From: Brassica napus
Taxonomy: Eukaryota; Streptophyta; Magnoliopsida; Brassicales; Brassicaceae
Reading direction: 5' to 3'
DNA length: 64,000 nt
NCBI RefSeq assembly: GCF_020379485.1
Contig: NC_063448.1
Location: 20,235,726 to 20,299,725 of the forward strand
The position numbers were made by a program, and so were the translations under genes. Positions 1 to 13,735 of this stretch are shown in pieces. The notes under the pieces were generated by a model. It was not told the DNA's origin. It worked only from the letters and a program-made list of their open reading frames with translations, and ran no database searches. Within the stretch, counting starts at the first letter, position 1, and each line of letters starts with the position of its first letter.

Positions 1-92
1 TTAATGACAACTATTCCTCGTGGGGATTGGTAATTAGATTTTGTATTTATCCGAAGAACACAGTTTTATAATTTTATTAAAGAAAAAGAGAC

Positions 93-1036
93 CTGGAAAG
101 TGATAGTAGAGAGTGGGGTACGCTTGAGAAAAGTGTACTTGGCGTTTGGTACCGACGCATGTATCATACATCCTAACGATTCCCACATGTTAAGACTCAG
201 TGAGTCTCCTACGAACATGACTCGCTTCCCTCTCCATCTCCTCAGAAACGCCGCACCGTCGAACCTAATCACGTAATTAACCAAAAACATAAGTAATTAA
301 CGTTAATCATCATGCGTTTACATTTTACTATTACATCTCGTTGTCACTTTACACTATTCTTGCAAAATACTCCACTAAATCACTTTTAAGATAAAAATAC
401 TCCTTTTTCATTTCTAAAACAGAATATAAAAGATCTTCAATGAAATGCTATACAACACCAACTTCTAATTATAGCTATACAATATATAACGTACAGAGAA
501 GATTACGTTCATTACAATTGTAAAATTTTAACAAAAAAAAAAATTGTGGTAACTAGAAAAAATGTTCTAAACAGTGCATGTAATGAGATTATAGAAATAC
601 CCACCAATCAAATTCTTGTAAAGTAGTGTGTTTAGCTCAATTTTAAGGTTTCGTTTAAAACGTTGGACATATACAAAACTAAAAGTGCATAGTTAAGTAG
701 AAACCTTGGGATACTGCAAGATGCAGGTTGCCATGAGTACTTGAGGAACTGTTTGTCAGGTCGCTTGCCACAGTTAAACTCGCCGTCGATGAAAGGACAC
801 GAGGATGTATCATAGAAAGGGTAAGAAGCATCAAAAACCCATCGGCCTTGGAACAAGTTACATCCACTCCTCTGCTTCTTCCCCCTCAGTGACGACAACC
901 CACCATGCGCCGTGCTGTTGCGGTGGTCGGTGTTCACGAGGAGTGTGTTGTCCGAAGCAAAGGCTTGCTTGGATCCCGACAGGATAAACACTGATAGAAG
1001 TGGAAGAAAAAGGAGAGAGATGAAGTAGAAACCCAT
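93..1036 (-). CDS. TBL38: TBL38-like PMR5/TBL-family cell-wall protein, 5' part
   Basis: Two exons on the minus strand (705-1036 and 93-264) join in frame through GT-AG sites (donor at 703-704, acceptor at 265-266); the rest lies beyond the left edge. I chose the ATG at 1036 (MGFYFIS) over an in-frame ATG at 1051 because it matches the remembered start of Arabidopsis TBL38 (At1g29050). Residues 1-30 are a hydrophobic signal or anchor segment. The PMR5N region ([18 protein letters not shown]) follows, then VMFVGDS in exon 2, with the nucleophile Ser near residue 132. TBL proteins are Golgi or wall-located O-acetyltransferases or esterases; TBL38 has been reported as a pectin (homogalacturonan) acetylesterase. 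Oddity: the segment after the PMR5N cysteine reads NCGKRPDKQ, two residues shorter than the usual CLKFGRPDKQ. The family call is sure; that the whole gene is functional cannot be judged here. Confidence 0.9.
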
Positions 1037-1104
1037 CTTTTTATTAAACAAGTACTGTCTTAAGGTTTTGGGTTTTTGTGAAGAAGCTTGTCGATGGGTT
1101 CAAG

Positions 1105-1112
1105 CTTTTATA
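1105..1112 (-). promoter_or_regulatory. TATA box of TBL38-like gene
   Basis: TATAAAAG on the minus strand lies about 70 bp upstream of the chosen ATG at 1036. This leaves room for a start site near 1075 and a leader of about 40 nt. Confidence 0.6.
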
Positions 1113-1549
1113 CACATATATGTGTGTACGTCTATACAGATTATTAAGATAAAATGTTTATATAAATATTCCTTAATATGCTTCAATAATAAGTATCTAT
1201 ATTTTACTGTACACCATTATTCAAAAAACAAATTCCAGCCTTGCGGCGCGTTGAACTCGACTCTAATCTATCCGATTTAAAAAAAAAATCATCTTAAAAA
1301 ATATACTTACCAAAGATTGTTGGACCTATTTATTAACTAAGGTGTTACCTAATATTTCTCTAGTTATACTAACAATAATTAATGCTTCCTAGTTATACAT
1401 ACATTACTTTTACATCTAAAGTTAAATCTGGAACTATAACAAGTTTACTTCCTAAGAAATTTGCAGCTCTCGACATGGATCCGCAACTACAACGAGGTAG
1501 ATATAACTGGTAGTTCACGTTAAATATTTGCAGAGTGGTAAAATCATAC
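1113..1549. other. Intergenic DNA upstream of TBL38
   Basis: AT-rich DNA with no convincing coding segment. It presumably holds the upstream promoter of the TBL38-like gene. Confidence 0.5.
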
Positions 1550-1802
1550 GAGAAATTCTATTTTTTAAGTTTTTGTCACAAAAATAGTTTTTAATGGAAA
1601 AAAATAGCCCTCAATATATTTTTACCCTAGGATTAACTAATCTAGACTTAGGGTTTAGAGTTAAGAGTTAGGGTTTTGGGGATAGAGTTTCAAATTTTAA
1701 AAATTCAAAATTCAAAATAAAATAAGCTATTTTGGTAATTTTCTTTTTTAATGGTTATTTTTGTGACAAAAACTTAAAAAGTGTTATTTGAAAGAATTGC
1801 CC
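1550..1802. mobile_element. MITE with about 45-bp inverted ends
   Basis: The left end carries AAGTTTTTGTCACAAAAATA and the right end carries its reverse complement at about 1760-1780. The inverted similarity continues outward (ATTCT... and AGAATTGCC) and inward. The core contains degenerate TTAGGGTTTAGAG telomere-like words. There is no ORF. A related, longer copy sits at about 21652-22020. I do not know the superfamily; no clear target duplication was found. Confidence 0.65.
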
Positions 1803-1837
1803 TAAATAATAAATAATAAATAATAAATAATAAATAA
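1803..1837. repeat. Microsatellite (TAAATAA)5
   Basis: Five perfect 7-bp units directly abut the right end of the MITE. Confidence 0.85.
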
Positions 1838-4829
1838 GTAATGAACTATCATACGTATAAATCATATAAACCATACAAACTGAGTACATTATATATAATA
1901 TAACATAGATAAATAGTTAGAACATCTTTTCACTTCCTTTTCTTGAAAGTTATCAAAATTCTGCTTCCAACTTATTTTCGAATACAATATTTTATAATTT
2001 AAATTATCCAAAATAAAATCCTTTAATAAATTAAATTAATCATTTAATATTTTAGTTAGACTAAATTATTATATATTTATTAATTATTTTTCTTCTTACG
2101 TTATAAACAAAATATGTTTCTCGTATTTCCTTGCATTTCCAACGTGTTTTCATCCCATAACGTTTTCAAAACGGGACAAACCTTGACGAAGTTTTCATGA
2201 AACCTAAATGAGAACAGGTATCTAGGAAGCTTCATAAAATTGCATAATTTGCTACGATCATCTTTTATGGGTCTTTATAATATAGCTTATTGCCTGATAA
2301 TGGAAATAATATCTATTATAATACGGGATTTCAGACCGACGTGATTATGTCGTTGATCTCGTTTAGCAACAAAATTTAATCATTTTGTAGAGGATGGCAC
2401 TAAATAAAATATCGGAAATGTTAAGTCAATCTCAATGATTAGTTTAAACGTTAAATCAGCGCTTTAAATGATACTTGATACGAGAAGAATGCAAAGTAAA
2501 CTATAAACTAGTTAGGTACATACTATGCATCTTTATGTGGTCGTATTAAATTAACAGTACATTATGTATATCTCAAGCTTTTAATACTAATTACCAAGAT
2601 GGTCAATTATTAAAATGTTACATGAAAAACTTCGGAACTGATAGTCGGCATCGACAGCCCACTTTTTCAATCGGTGTAGACAGTTCATGTGTCAAGCTTT
2701 TGGTTAAGTTATAAAAAAATAGAAGCAGAATCCCTTTGAGAGTAGAAGACAAAGATGAGTTTTCACCGTCTTGGGTTCACAAGTCACATGAAGAAAACAC
2801 GTATGCTGGGGAGTGTATATATAACATAATACATGTGAATGGTATGTGTATGGCAGAGAGAAAGATCATGGAAGGATATGGGGAAGACTCGTGAGTGGAA
2901 AGTGGAGCAGGCTTTGTCTTTCTAGGGAATCTAAACATCTTTTAATCTTTTTATCATATAGTACTGTATAAATTTTCTGTATGTATGTAACATATGTTTT
3001 CTTTATATATGAATTCAGTAACTCCAACCAAATAACATCAAATATGGGTGTTTTGGCTTAACATCAAATTTAATGTTCTGATATTTTTTTATCTTTAATT
3101 ATAACACCAAATTTCACACTAAAAACAATAATTCATGTTCTTATTTTATTTTTTGGTTGTCAAAATATTATTATTTTTAATCTAATAATATTAATCATTT
3201 GATGACAAAAAAATATTAATCATTTATCACTGACTAATTATATTTCAAATAAAAGATAAACTGATAATTTTAAGAGTATTTTAAATTTGTACCATGTTTA
3301 AAAATTATTTATCACATTTAACTTACGATTTTAACTATTTAATAAATAGATCGATATGCATATTATATTTAATAAAAATGAAAATATAAAAAGATAATAT
3401 ATTTACTTTTAGTTACAATATGTAACTATTTTATAAGTATGTTTTACTATTATATTAATGATAAATAAAATAAAATATTTAATGTTTAGTTGTTGTGAAA
3501 ATAAAATGAAAAGCATAAAATAATATGATATATTCAAACTTACATTTTTGACCTAATTAATAACACTAATGTAAATGTATTATTAAATTAGGAAATATAA
3601 AGATATGCTATTTAAATGCTTGGTACAATAAATAGTATTAAACCAAATTTGATGTAATATTAGTATTCACAACATCAAATTTAGTAAGATTGTATTATTT
3701 TGGAAATTATACTGAAATAAAATTATATCAAATTTGATATTTCAAATCGTAATTTGGTCTTACAGGTAAATTATCTACAATTAGATTAATTTACACAAAT
3801 ATCTTAAATTCTAGAAGACTTTAATATTTTTCAGCCCAAAATCATTAATTTTTAAGTGATTTATAAAATTTTAGGTTTGGCAGTAGAAATCAGTAGTTTG
3901 GATGTGATTCTTATAAAGGTTTGTCTGATATTATTTTAAAAATAATTAAACATCATCACAATTTACTTTGACAACATCAATTTTTCCCTATTGTTACTTT
4001 TTAAGTAAATTTTCGAGGTTTGGTATGCTAAATCTTTAGATCAAATATTAAGTAAGCACATTAATCTAGAACGTATGTAGTATTTTCTTTGGGCACGGTT
4101 CCACGAACGAAGGTTTTTTTTTTTTTGTTGGACTGGACATTCCGCTGGTCTGCAGGTCACGGGAACATTTAATCATAATCATCAATCGTCAAATGCTTTT
4201 TACGCCATCGCGTATTATTTTATTTCTGTCAAAACATTATGCATCATACAAGATTTGGACAGTATAAAGACAGTTAACATTTTCTGTTTCTTGGTATTTT
4301 AGTTGTTTCATTTGTTTTTTTTTTGTTTTTTGTTTTCCTTTTATTAATATGAAGTATCTCAAATCTATGAAATGATTCATATTAATCTTTAAAAATAAGT
4401 GTAGTCGATGGATGAACTCTCTCTCTCTCTGTGTCCACGTAATCACACATGTTTAATATAGAAAATTATTTCAAATTCAAATTGCTTAATTTTCCAAAAT
4501 GCATCTACAACTAAATCATCCATGTGTGATTTAAAATACTGTCATAGTATCTGCTTCATTTGTTTTAGGCCTCTTAAAATACATCTCTTATATTTTATTT
4601 TTATAGTATTTTTAGTATGGCGAATTAGAAATTACCTTATTTACGCGAAGAAATTTCATATCACTGTATAAAGTCACTGGTACTATATAAATTGTACCGT
4701 TAGTGTAGAAATAATATTACTTACAATCATTTCTAGATATATAAATAAATTTCATTTACATCAGAAAGTGCAAATTAAACACCTCCAAATAAAAACTTTT
4801 TCCATTTAGGTATTGTCTGACTCGGTCGT
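1838..4829. other. Intergenic AT-rich DNA, no gene seen
   Basis: About 3 kb with only very short ORFs. At 2700-2960 there is a slightly GC-richer patch with a TATA-like ATAAAAAAAT near 2711 and two mini-ORFs, of 24 and about 16 codons. I recognise no peptide family in it. The rest is AT-rich simple sequence. Confidence 0.5.
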
Positions 4830-6590
4830 CACTACAAGAAAAATAGGTTTTATTAGCGGACGAAAAACGCTATATAACGATACGATATCGGTTTTAGAAA
4901 CGTTGTATCATCGCCCGTCATAGTAGGTCAGGTACATTAGATAGCGCTTTTTTAAACTGCTATCTTATGGTTATATACAATAGCGCTTTTATGTATGCAA
5001 TTAAAAATGTTTTAATAGCGTATAATTTTCGCTATTATTTACATTAATAAAAAACAAAAAAAATACAAATCACAAAAAACAATTAAATCTATTATATATG
5101 AATTTTGATTTACAAAATAATTGAATTTGGTTTACAATTAAAATAGTTACAAAATAACCTAATTAAAAAAACTAAACCTAAAACAAAAATTATACAGTTA
5201 ACACCTAAACCTAATTTGGTTGTTCTCCAACGAGCCGCCATGGCACTTTCGACGAGAAGCAAAGCTGTCTCCAGCGAGGATGAGATGTAGGGTTGTCCCA
5301 GAGGAGGAGCCATCTTCGGCTTGTTGTGGAGGAGAGGAGGTTTGGAGGCGCAGATGAGTGGAGGAGAGCTAGGTGGCGCACAGAGGAAGAGAGACATCAC
5401 TGGAAATAGACTACACGGAGGCGAGAGGCAGAGGACGCGTCATGTAGCAGAGCTCTCACAAAGTAGAGGACTATAATTTTCACAAAGTATGGGAGGAGAA
5501 GTCATTTCGTCGCAGAACCGAGGAGGAGACAGATCGGAAGACGGCGACGGCAGAGATGGAAAACTCCCGACAGTTCGAGATTCGTGACGAGAAGACGTGG
5601 GCAAGCTTGAGCAGAGGTGGAGAAGAGATGAGATACAAAGAAGAAGATGAGTGGTTGGCCTTGAAGACGGAAACAAAAGAGACGAGAGAGATTCTAGAGA
5701 AGAAAAAAAAACGATGTGCAAAGAGAGATGGTGTCGTAGTGAATAAGACAGAGATAAAAAATTGTTTCAGATCTGAAACAAAAAAAAAGAATAAAAGAAA
5801 CTAAAAAGAATAATGAATTGTGGTCTGATTGTATAACAAAAACACGAGAGAGGGAGAGGAAGAAACATAGATTGAATGAATCTGAACCATTAAATGAATT
5901 TAATCAATGGTGTACACTTTGCAATCCACACACTTTTTGTTTTGGCCAATGAAAGAATAGTAGGAGGATTACTATATTTTTTTCTAAGCAAAAGGAGATT
6001 AATAATTATGGATATTTTTATTGTAGTTTTAAAATTATACGGAGATAAATACTTTTAGAAATTGTAAATATTAAGGGTTAGAGATTAGTTTAAACTTTGA
6101 GAATAAAATTTTTAGTGTTGAGAAATTTTTAATTACTTGTAGAGTTTATATATAAAATTTGGAGTTTAGAATAAATGTATGAGTATAGGATTTAAAAGTT
6201 AAAAGTTTGGGATATTGATTTTAAGATCTGAGATAAATTTTTGGAAAAGATTAATTTTTGAATTTATATCTAACATTTGAAGTTAAATTTAGGATTTGAT
6301 GTTAAAATAGAGTTTAAAGTTTGTATTTAGAGTTTAGGGTTTAAAAACTTGTTTTAGGGTTTAAGGATTCAAAAACCAAACATAGTGTTTTTAATCATGT
6401 TTTGCTATTAAATCCAAGTGTTACGTATAAATTAAAACCATACGTTATGATAGCGTTTCCAAACATACTACTTTATCATAGCGTTTCCAAATATACAAAC
6501 GCTATCTAAAACTAACGGATATGTCAACCATAACACAATCGTAAAAAACGCTATTCCGGTCTGGTATTAAAACTCATTTTTCTTGTAGTG
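4830..6590. mobile_element. Non-autonomous CACTA (En/Spm) transposon, 1.76 kb
   Basis: Starts CACTACAAGAAAAATAGG and ends TTTTTCTTGTAGTG: the canonical CACTA terminal inverted repeats. The subterminal zones hold multiple copies of AACGCTAT or its complement (for example near 4867, 4942, 4980, 5018, 6450, 6478, 6505 and 6545), the usual layout of transposase-binding subterminal repeats. The 3-bp flanks (CGT and TAT) do not match, so the target duplication has decayed. The interior (5210-5730) is GC-richer and purine-biased, with only short overlapping ORFs that I read as leader or captured sequence. No transposase is recognisable. The right half has TTTAGGGTTT-like words near 6300-6370. Confidence 0.85.
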
Positions 6591-9350
6591 TATGATTTTC
6601 ATGAAATATGTTACCCAAAACTCATTATAGGGGGGCTCTGTTAAATATTGTTGTTTTGATTAGTTATTTGATACACTGATTGATTATGTTTATATATAAT
6701 TTATTATATCCCCGCCAGTTTAATACATACTATTACTGTGCGATTTCTGAAGGTTATAAAACACCCAAATATTTTTTTTGCTGTCAAGCAAATATAAATT
6801 TGTACCAACCATTTATTCCCCTGTAAACAATCATATCTCTACATTGCCTAATAATTTCGACTCTAATCCTCACGCAATGTTCTCAACTTTGATTTATCAG
6901 CTCTTGAACTACACCAATTATTGTATTGTATGATCATTCGATATAATTGTCGCTTTTATTTATCTTTCTTTCTAAAATATGAGACTCACTTCTGTAAACC
7001 CATTCAAAAATGTCACTACACATTTTTTAAGAGTGATGTTTTCGTTAGGAGATCCAAGTTAATTAGGTCCAGTGTTACTATGATATATTGCTTAGGATAA
7101 TGTATATTTCTTCGTTAAAAAGTTCGATTAACACCATATAATTAAGGGTTTATTTGTGAAATAGCTAAAAACTATAAGGAAATTGGTTTAGTAGAAAAAA
7201 TGTAGAGAGAGATATGAAAAGAAAAAAAAGGTGAGAAACTGTTATTTTGGTTAGTGAGTGAATTTTGGACCTTTTTGGTGTTATACTATGCAATTCCCTA
7301 TAATTAAAGCAAGACGATTTAAGCCAAAAAAAAAACTATTTAACTCGGTTATCCATGATTTTAATATTTGAATTTCTCCACTAGACCACTAAGAGAAAAT
7401 CAAATATAGTTCTCTTCTACTACAGTATGAATGTTATACGAGAAGAGTAAATAATTTTTTTGGTTAATTCTAGATGAAAAAATCATTCATGTGTGTTTAG
7501 GACTGCCTCTTAAATTTTGGAAACCGTAAACGATATATTGAATATTTTAATAATCTTTTTTTTTAACAAATTTAGAAACTTACATCTATGTTATTTTCTT
7601 CAAAAAGAATTAGAAGTTTGAAATGACCGGTCATCTGTTCTCTTTGGATTGGATGGCATAACTACAAATGTCGTTTTGATCAAAAAAAAAAAAAAAAACT
7701 ACAAATGTCGTTATCTTGAGTTTTCAATAAATATTGTTATCGATTTGTTAACAAGACAAAAAAGAAAACAAGACATTTGTGCAGGAATCTTCAAGGAAGC
7801 CTCTGCAAAAGTTGACACGTTGGGTTTGGATATAAGTAATGTATTTTGTCTTGCAGAGTATTTTGACTATTTAGTTCCCTAAAAAGATTTATAAGAGTTC
7901 GTACATTATTATTGTCTCTCCATGTCACGGACGGCGGCTCTCGTGAGACTCTATCCCTGTTCCTGTTCGAAATCGCTGTTCGGACGTTGACCGCGGCGAT
8001 TATGTCCAAATCAGTGTAGTCAGGTGTTGATCCGCGTTGACCTGCATAAGACCGTCTAATTTCCGCGTTGATCGTTTTAGTTTTTTTTTTCGTCCACGTA
8101 AATTAAAACACCGTTGATTATTTTTTACTTATTATTAATAGATTTTGTGTAATTATTCATTACTTAATAATTATAATTAACTATCAAACTCAAAACAAAC
8201 ACATACATACTACATTTAGAGATTTTTTTCATACCAAACTCACTATTTACGAATCAAAAAAAGACTGTCTAAAATATTTATAAAAATATATATAATTATG
8301 TCTAAAAACTTGTATCATCGTGTTTAAAATTAGCTAAATATATTATAATTATATTAAATTATATTTAAAACTAGGTCTCGAGTAATCCCCGAATACTCTC
8401 TGATTTTTCGGTAACTCGCTAGCGTCCGGCGTAGTTTATAACATGGGACTCTATAGCTCATATAAAGGACAAAGTAACAAATGTGGTTCAGTCAGGGGGT
8501 TCAATGGTTGACCAACAAAACAAATTACGTGGATTAATATTTTTTAGAGGTTTAGATATAGATGTGGACATATGGTAAGAAAAAAAGATTGTTCCACAAA
8601 AAAATATCATTAACGTATTAGACATTTTGAAACCAACGAATTTTAACGTGAAAAATATAATTTTGTTAGCTTTTCAAGACTTTGTAGAAGGTCATTGGTC
8701 ATCAACTTGCAATGAGTATGAGTTGACCTACACATCACCAAAATGTTATAGTATAATTGCACGATTACGATGAATGATGTGTAACGAGCCAAACCATGCT
8801 ATATGTGGGATATAAATTCTGGAAACCAAACAGCTAATGAACATGGATCGATGAAAGATGAAATGATAGTTCAATAATCAAATATAAAAGCCCTTTCTCA
8901 AAAACTAAATAAATCAACTTTAACAATTTACTAATGAAATGATCGTTTTTTTTAGCAACCTTAAAATATACTAATGAAATGATCATTAAGCTAAGCACTT
9001 TAACCATTTGTTTTTATCTATCTTTTAGTACTTCATCCATTTCGTTAAAATATATGTTTTAGAAAAAAAAATATTTCACAAAAATTGTTTTTTACGTTTT
9101 CTATATAAAAATTGTAAGCTTTTAAAAAATTCAATTTATTGAATTACTATTAGTTAAAAGCTATTGAAAGTAAGTTGTTCAAAAAAAGTATTGAAAATAT
9201 AAAATTATAAAACAGTGTATTTATGATAATGGTTTTTGTGTATTTTTAATGTATGAAAACTGAAAATACTAACAAACAATCTTTAAAGAACAAAAGTAGT
9301 ATTAAAATGAAATTAAGAAATCAGTTTTTGAGATTAGCTTCTTGAAAGAA
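6591..9350. other. Intergenic DNA, possible unclassified repeat
   Basis: No gene recognised. The interval 7905-8450 is odd: GC-rich ends (about 7920-8090 and 8375-8440) flank a very AT-rich core, and both ends contain CGGACG-like words in opposite orientation. It could be an old TIR element, but I could not define its ends. The rest is AT-rich, with A and T runs. Confidence 0.4.
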
Positions 9351-10518
9351 AAAATTGCCAAAATGGAACAAAAAAAACAATATAGTTGTCCCTATGGTAT
9401 AAAACCATCACTAAGTTGTCCCTATAGTATAATATTTTTTATAATCCCAAAACTAACATTTCCTTAATCAAATTAAACATAAATTAAAACCATTTTTAAA
9501 AAGTTTAATGAAAAAAGATAAAAAAAAATAAGGTAATCCCATAATGTTTTAGAAAGGAAAAAAATGTAACAACAATTTTAAAAAAAAAAGAACACAAGAC
9601 ACAGATCAAAAATACTCTGTAACCTAATTTCATTTGGTTTCTAAAATCCTCCAAAACTATTCTTTTAAAATCCTCTAAGGTAGAGCTTGATTTCAATAAC
9701 AGTAGCCTACCCCAATTATCATCAGCCAAAAAAACTCATCAAGTGCATACACTAAATTCCCAAACACCACATATTGTATAAATATGCATAATAGAACAAG
9801 AGTTTTTGAAAATCACAAGACAAACTATGGAGAAATCATAGATTGATGGAGAAGAAAAGCCAAAATCATTTTTTTTTTGATATTTTGACAAAGAAAATCG
9901 ATCAGGACACGTTTTAGGAAATTAGAATATTTTAAGAATATTTTCTTAATTGAAACTTCCTTAATTTTCGGAAAAATTGATTTTTTATCCGTAGAAGGCA
10001 CCTTCTACACTGTGTAGAACCATGACAAAAATTCTGATACAATTTCTACTTTTTGTAGACGTTCGTGTTAAGTTTAGATTTCGTATACCCGAAATTTTAG
10101 AATACTTCATAAAAGTAGAAACTGCATTCAAAAGAAAAGTAGCGATGTTTACAATTAGTATAATTCGCATTCTCCATATTTAAAATTTTAATCAATTTTA
10201 GATTGTTTCTTCTGAAAAAAGTAGATGGACTTGTTTATTCTGAAATTCGTTTTCTACTAACCCATTTTCTCTAGAAGATGAATTCTACTTTCAGTGGAAC
10301 ATAGTTTTAAAATTTTATTTATCAAGTTTTTAACCAAAAAAAAAATGTGTTTGTGTATATAGGTGTTTTATTAATTGTTTATATTTTTAATATTTTTTTG
10401 GATTCATAAAACTATTTATTTCATCAAATTTCAGAAATGAAAAGGGTAAAAAGGAAAATAAATGGACAAATATTATTTTATACCATAGGGACAAGTATGT
10501 TGTTTTTACGAGAAATTA
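9351..10518. mobile_element. Long-TIR DNA transposon, non-autonomous (MULE-like?)
   Basis: TTGTCCCTATGGTATAAAA at 9386 is perfectly inverted at the right end, finishing at 10494. Weaker inverted similarity (a run of A then CAACATA) extends both sides to about 9351 and 10518. A second direct copy of GTTGTCCCTATAGTATAA lies just inside the left end near 9415. The interior has no transposase; a 74-codon minus-strand ORF at 9505-9729 starts MADDNWGRLLLL and is unrecognised. Assignment to Mutator-like elements rests only on the long TIR, and no target duplication could be fixed. Confidence 0.5.
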
Positions 10519-12739
10519 CATCTCTCTTATTAAATATAAATATTATATTAACTTTATTTCTACATGTAATTAATGATTTATGCAACCAATTAGGTGTCGA
10601 GTAAAATAATAAACCTCTACAGAAAATAACAATATGTGATGAAAAATGCAACACTTTACAAAAACAAATCCCATTCACGTCCATAAAATTTTTTGGTCAA
10701 GTAAAAAAACATATGATGAATTTTGATGATATGAATTATGAAGTTTCAAAAAAAAGAAAACATATGAAATAGATGAACCATATGGGTCCCATAAAGCTCG
10801 TTTATTGGGTCCACACATGTTGCTCCAATGAGTGGGTTTTAGTTTGGTGGCCAACGTTGCTTCCAGACAATGCAAACTTTTTTTTTGAACTGTAAAAAAA
10901 AAAAAAAAAAAAGTTAGCATTGTATCCGCTCGTATATCCATTTTATATTGTATACGGAAATTAAAATGGATTGAACAATTAATGTTTTTATTTGTTTTTT
11001 ATTTGTTTCTTATATAAAACACAAATCATAAAGCTGGTTGAAGTGATTAGTTTTTTTTATGGTGTTGTTTTATTAGAAATTATTATATGGTTAGAGAATT
11101 CGATAGATATATGTCATATAAATTCAACTAAAGATTTATCAACTACATAAAAACTCTATAAATTAATAATTGATAAACTATAAACATCATATATTAATAA
11201 TTATTTCCGTCTTTTGAAACAGTATAAAATATGACATAATTCAATAAACATAATATGTTTTTTTTTTAATTTATAGATAAATATATGATCTTATTAAAAT
11301 CATAAATTAATAATCGTTATATAAAACTAATATAAGGTAAAAAACTAGTAACATAAACAAAATGTTATATTTTTATTTTTCTTAAATGACTTTTATCTAA
11401 AAAATTTCTTTACATCCATAACAACATATAAAACACATTTATGTTTTAGAATATGTAATTTCAATACTTAAAAATATATTAAATAAGAAATTGAAGAGTC
11501 CAAATCTATAAAATTTAATCAGTATCTAATACTGCGAAATCAAATTTTTTTCTTTCAAAAATAAAAAATATATTTTATAAATATAAATCTAAAAAAAGAA
11601 ATTTTTATTAAATTAATAATTCTATAAATTAGTAAATTACTATAGTCCTGACATTATTACTTTATAAAAAATTTACTGATGGTACTTTTAACTGTTGGGT
11701 CTATGTCATGGGTCATTATTTTTGGAACAATTTCTGAATTTATATTTCAACCGACAGTTACCGTACCCTTTGGAAAAATATCTCTTAATTTGAAATGGCA
11801 TCCACAGTCGTAAGAGCACCTTAGGGTTCTTAACTTTGGATATTTAAAAAAAAACTTGGGATATTTAATCAAAAACAAAATTCTCAAATGGTGAGATTTT
11901 CATCCAAAAATACCTCAAGATTCTCATTTCAAGTACTTTGGATGAATAACTCTTTTTTTTATAAGAGAATATCTCTATTTGAGATGCTCATTCAATTAAT
12001 ATTTATTTTATCTTTTATTAGATATTCATTGCTAAAGACTTCTCTAATAGAAGTTCTCTAACATATCAGATGTATGAATAAAATTGTAACTGAAATCTAT
12101 ATAGAATTTAAAAGAAATCATGGAAGCTATTTTGCATAATTGTAGATAGTGATAGTCACGTAGGAAAGATTTCTTGTCGTTCTATATTGGCTGGCTGTGC
12201 TAAACATGCATGCTGGGTTAGTTAGGTAAGATATGTCTTTCTTTATATAAATATTTGGTAATTACCATTTAATTATATAGATAATTATGTGATTTCAGTG
12301 GAGACATTTTTAGTAAGAATATAATATTAACTAACATGGAACAAGCTTGGTTACGCAGTTTCTCTTCCTTGAGCAATCAATTACTTCCTTTTCGAGTTCA
12401 TAATTGATAATTTGATACAATATGGAGCATACGCTTTACTTCAAATCTAATGTTTTGTTTGAAATACATTCTAGAAATCCAAAAGATATCAAAACCTGAA
12501 AACGTTACATATACGATCGGGTATACAGTAGTTAGAAAATATTTGTCAACTAATCAACTTAGAATTTAAATTCAAACAAAATGAGATGGTATTAATTAAT
12601 AATTTAAATATTTAAGGAAATTCAGTGTTATTAGATTTTGTATTTTTATAACATAGCCTATAGATTTTTTTTGTCAATATGAAACTGACATAATAGAAAA
12701 AAACATAATTCAATTTGGCTAGCTGAATCGGAGGTAATA
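10519..12739. other. Intergenic AT-rich DNA
   Basis: No gene seen. A possible small MITE lies at about 11811-11992: it starts GAGCACCTTAGGGTTC and ends in GAGATGCTC, ends that are weakly inverted to each other. A plus-strand AATTATATAGAT at 12272-12283 resembles a Helitron 5' end on the minus strand, but no partner end was identified. Confidence 0.4.
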
Positions 12740-13735
12740 AATGACACAACTGAAAGAAGACATTGAGCACCACGTTCAAGCTTGTATGCCAAAATGTTTT
12801 GTGCTCTTGCTATATGGTTAGTTATGAAGTTGGAAAGAATTTCTTACAACGTTCAAATTCTTCAATATGTATAGTAAAAGTTGACCATTCTTTTGGTAAA
12901 GACATTATCTTCACCAACTGAGAATAATCTGTTGCAAACATCACATCTGAAATTTGCAGGGTCTTCATGCACTGCATCGCCAGATCAGCACCTCACATTA
13001 AACATGTACCGGTGGTAGACTTCATAGGATATTCATATGCCTCATAATCTGATCTCATAAGTCTCCCTTGTTGCAAAACTATCATTGACCTGAGAATTGA
13101 TCTTGTTCCTTCCAAACTCCATCAATACAACACCGTAATATATCTACACTACAGACTACTTGGGATTGACTTGGTGGAAAGGACAAAGTATCCTTTTGAG
13201 ATCCTAATTTGTCACTTTGTGCTTCTACCTATATATTTCCTTGTATTTCTACCAGATCCAAAATGTCATTTAGATTTTAATTTTGTTTAAAAAAAAATAT
13301 CATTCCGGTTTTTCCATATATATCATATGATCCATAGAAAATGACTGCAATCTTGATTTTTATGAAGGCTCCAGAAAAGATCATCCATATTCGTGAACAC
13401 TGAAAATCTTGGAAAAATACCGCAGTTTGATGGAATACTTAATAGAACCCATGTTTGTAATGTTGGTGGGCTTTCAAATAATACATGGTTTATAGTTTCT
13501 TCCAGATCCAAAATGTCATTTAGATTTTCATTTTATTTAAAAGAAAATATCTTTCCGGCTTTTCCATATATACCATATGATCCATAGAAAATGACTGCAA
13601 TCATGATTTTTATGAAGTCTCAAGAAAAGATCATCCATATTCGTGAACACTGAAAATCTTGGAAAAATACCGCAATTTGATGGAATACTTAATAGAACCA
13701 TGTTTGTAATGTTGGTGGGCTTTCAAACAAGGAGT
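12740..13735 (-). pseudogene. LINE 3' remnant: RT zinc-binding and RNase H pieces
   Basis: The minus-strand translation at 13323-13511 (ETINHVLFESPPTLQTW...) is the C-terminal zf-RVT domain seen in plant L1-type LINE polyproteins. It runs on through a WYIWKNRND-like piece interrupted by a TGA where Trp is usual. Downstream (12750-13150 minus) are frame-shifted RNase H pieces: a CCIDGVWKEQDQFSGQ-like start, then LIW and related fragments. Stops and frameshifts throughout show a dead copy. The zf-RVT part is present twice because of a tandem duplication. Confidence 0.7.
13252..13735. repeat. Tandem duplication, period 250 bp
   Basis: CCAGATCCAAAATGTCATTTAG begins at 13252 and again at 13502. 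The two copies stay nearly identical to TTGGTGGGCTTTCAAA. The duplication lies wholly inside the LINE remnant. Confidence 0.85.

Noticed and set aside
1..60. Possible TBL38 exon 3 start with an immediate stop (GAATAG after CACGAG, minus strand)
   Set aside because: No pyrimidine tract precedes it and similarity to the expected exon is only a few bases; the true exon probably lies beyond the left edge.
2755..2890. Small peptide gene (24-codon ORF after a TATA-like box)
   Set aside because: No match to peptide families I know (CLE, DVL/RTFL, IDA) and no support beyond position.
5110..5804. ORFs of 82-96 codons in the first CACTA element
   Set aside because: Overlapping frames on both strands of a purine-biased block; no recognisable domain.
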